This document shows positions 61,430 to 64,000 of a stretch of 64,000 nucleotides of DNA, piece after piece. Every line of letters starts with the position of its first letter. Positions within the stretch are counted from its first letter, which is position 1. Below the pieces are notes generated by a model that saw only the letters and a list, made by a program, of their open reading frames with translations, was not told the DNA's origin and made no database searches. The translations under genes and the position numbers were made by a program. This stretch comes from Isoetes taiwanensis (lineage: Eukaryota > Streptophyta > Lycopodiopsida > Isoetales > Isoetaceae), in contig JAJEKV010000050.1 of NCBI GenBank assembly GCA_021234155.1, positions 8,954,972 to 9,018,971 on the forward strand. The letters are read 5' to 3'.

Positions 61430-63598
61430 GATGTTTCAAAGATATATATTTTCCTTTTGCCTAGGGTCTACCCCACAACCATAATTCTAACTTGGTCACT
61501 TAACCGGTTAGAGAAATTCTGTCCTGCACTACCCAGGCCCTAAACCAAATGAGTCCAACAAGAGTACTCAAATAAGCTCAATATTTGTCCTGCCGTTCAT
61601 TATTTTCACATAAACAAGTTTTTTCCTTTCAACATGCAAAAGATTATTGGAAAGTATATCTTTATAAAGCAAAAGTGTGGTAGAAATAAAAAATAGTTTT
61701 ACATTTCATTCTTTACCGTAGTTAAGGTATAATACTTATCCAAGCCGACATAATCCTAGTGTTCACATTTCCACCATGTGCAAATATTCCATTCTTTTTT
61801 CACAATTTCCGAAGCAAAGGAGAGACAATTGATGAGAGAAACCTAACTGCACTAATCATGCAAAATGCTAGTATAATCCCGGTGATATCATGGCAATAAA
61901 AGGGTACATTTCTTTGGGTCTCTCAGCTTTTATCTCTCACCGGGATCACCAATTTCGTATCCTTTTTTGGGTCTCCGAGAAACCATTAATCGAGAAAGAG
62001 AAATGGAATTATAACATAAATGTTTTTTCAAATCCAATAAGCCGCGACTCTGATTTGCTATTTATACAACTAATAAGCTTAGTGCATTCCATGTATAAAC
62101 ATAGTGCATCCAGCCTATAATAATTTCTAGTTTCAGCAATTGCAAATATTGTCTAAGTTTAAGCCCTAGACCATGTCTTGAAAAGAGGGCAATAAATATT
62201 TTTCCAGAAAACAAGCATACAAATGCAAGGAAATTCCCATATATCATAACTAGTATACCATGAAGCATGAACTGCTTTTATATCTTTTTATTTTAGCCCG
62301 AGGCATGTTCATGTAATCAAAGTACATAGGTAGCATTAACCTTTAATGTAGCACTCCAAGAATGTCTCAAGCTCCATTATCCAAGTATGAGAGTTCAAGG
62401 TTATTTCATTTCTTGCTTGATCTTCCCAAGGCAAAGATAATAATATCATCGATACCGGCTGGCCCCAAACTCAGAGTAGAATAGCAAAGGTTTTTAAGGC
62501 ATATGCCTAAGACTGTTATTATGATCAATAACAATTAGTAATCATGTACCAAACTCCGACCCTGGCCTCGAATTAGTTTTGTATTCAGTTTAGCTTCATT
62601 GGCTATGTCATCCCGCCGAAAATCTCTTCAAATAAAAGCAACAATGTAATTAATGAGTCTTAGAACCACCACCGCCTTTTATAGTATCGCTGATCGAACA
62701 AACCTAGTAGCCGTGCTTTGCATGTACCAAAACCTACACATACATGGCCACCAGGTCTTCATGGCATTGGTAATTATCTCCATAGGAACATGATAAAAGC
62801 AACAAATGTGTTGGTTCTCGCCATTGCTTATCAAATAGTACGTAGAATAGAAAATACCTCATGGCATATCCATGCCACATTCTACCAAATTCGGACCAAA
62901 ATTTAATGTTGGCAATGGCAAAGAATATTAACCAATCTTCTTACATCCATCAATTTGTGATAGAGCAACAAGCCTAAGCATAGATCCAAAGATTTTATCC
63001 TACCGCAAGGCGATCCCGCATGCATAAAGATACCCGCCGATTTTGAGAGCTGTGTAGATCCGGATGCCGGAACCTCTTTGGGCGGCCACAAGTGTCCCAG
63101 CAAACTAACATCTCCATAGTAATCCTACCATTTTGCATGAGAACCGGCCATATCACATAGTATGCCAGCATGCTAATCCGCATACAAAGACAGCTTTGGC
63201 CTTCCGGGAATATAGATCCATGTGGCCATCAATCATAACCGCCATATGTAGCCGCTTTACGAGAAGGGAAAACCTAAATCGATTTCTATGTTGCCCTAAA
63301 TCAATTTCCAAAGTACTGAATCAATTATCGAAATACCCATTTAAAAGTTATTTTAAAGGGTAAACATTTACTATACTTTATATTTGTGCCATGTTGCTTC
63401 CACATGGCCACTAAATCAAAGGTGAACTTGGCCCCAATGTTCTTGTGAAGCGGAATATCCACCCAAAACCATAGTATTTGCAACCATGAACCATAGGACT
63501 TACGTTTTCTAACCGTAAGCCAAATTGCATTGTGTCAAATTGCACAGCGCCACTGTGCCAGAAATGCTGTGCAGAGCCCCAAACTTTAAAAGTCTCAA
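61430..63598 (+). repeat. Repeat block D, truncated
   Basis: Copy of block C from the GATGTTTCAAAGATATATAT lead-in to CCAGAAATGCTGTGCAGAGC (C has CCAGAAATGTTGTGGTGAGC). Homology to C ends abruptly at about 63598, where GC-rich sequence begins. Confidence 0.8.
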
Positions 63599-64000
63599 CC
63601 TCGGCGGCTTCCCTTGTTCCGCGTCGGCGTCGGCGCTAATTCTTCCTGCTGCCGCTCATGCTGCGGCGGGCTTCGGCCCATCGCCCTTCACCTGGGATGC
63701 TTACCTGCCGCGGGCGCCGGCGCTACGGTGATGAAGACGTCGCCCCATCCTGCGCCGCTTGGCTTCCGCCGCGTGCTGGTGTTCAACGCGGTGCCGCCGT
63801 CCGACGTCGCCATGCTGGCCCTTATCTGGTCCGGCCACGCTGGTGTTCCTGATGACGGCACGCTGCTTGTCGGCGGGTTCCTCTGCGCTCGCTGCAGTTC
63901 ACCAGCATCAACGTGCGGTCGCCTATGCCGACGCCGGCTTTGCACCCGGAGCCGCGCCACCAGCTTAGCAATACGTAACTGGAACGGTAAAGCATACCGG
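63599..64000. other. GC-rich tail, unidentified
   Basis: Composition jumps to roughly two-thirds GC. Several frames are open for 60-90 codons. One plus frame reads GFGPSPFTWDAYL and another HAGVPDDGTLLVGGF; neither is enough to name a family. It interrupts block D. It could be a first exon or CpG-rich gene end, a captured fragment, foreign DNA, or an assembly join. Confidence 0.4.

Noticed and set aside
63599-64000. Bacterial contaminant or galactose-oxidase-like gene
   Set aside because: DDGTLLVGG is too short to support a Kelch/oxidase call, and no long bacterial-style ORF is present; left unidentified.

Overview
The window looks like nuclear DNA of a land plant with a large, repeat-rich genome. 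The evidence is plant-type Ty3/gypsy elements, a nepenthesin-type aspartic protease, a tRNA-iMet primer site, Helitron- and SINE-like ends, long AT-rich spacers and only one intact ordinary gene in 64 kb. A decayed gene at 18.9-22.4 kb resembles a DUF7869-type transposase-like family that I associate mainly with non-flowering lineages. A fern- or gymnosperm-like source is therefore plausible, but this is inference.

Layout. 1-2.5 kb: non-coding with small repeats. 2.49-10.2 kb: an AT-hook/coiled-coil ORF split in frame by a young Ty3/gypsy element (2668-9762; LTRs about 98% alike, target duplication ATTAG). Its gag, protease and RT are broken, but its integrase core still carries a DD35E triad. 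10.5-18.6 kb: decayed minus-strand coding fragments of unknown function, full of the palindrome CACGCCAGGCGTG, including a hairpin of about 165 bp. 18.9-23.4 kb: a decayed plus-strand DUF7869-like gene ending near an A23 run. 25985-27382 (minus): intact, intronless secreted aspartic protease with an unusual second active-site motif (DCG). 27.5-34 kb: mostly featureless, with one decayed minus-strand coding stretch. 34.1-38.4 kb: a second LTR element, apparently non-autonomous, whose internal region carries a histone H3 core segment (62 codons, about 82% identical, one stop). 38.4-40.4 kb: shuffled minus-strand Ty3/gypsy fragments. 40.4-45.7 kb: tandem repeats, a SINE-like unit and a Helitron-like 3' end.

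45.7-63.6 kb: four related blocks (A/B and C/D pairs) bounded by (TA)n tracts. A and B flank a possible broken minus-strand gene; a long TTCTAGAA array lies between B and C. Paired copies differ in clusters centred on CTG/CAG, which looks more like assembly or base-calling error than evolution. 63.6-64 kb: a sharply GC-rich, unidentified tail.

There is no operon-like organisation. The protease gene is the only entry likely to make a functional host product; nearly everything else is transposon sequence in various stages of decay. The strongest unusual signals are the histone H3 segment inside a retrotransposon, the palindrome/hairpin family, the inverted complementarity between the primer-binding region and the sequence before the 3' LTR, and the CTG/CAG-centred discrepancies between duplicated blocks.
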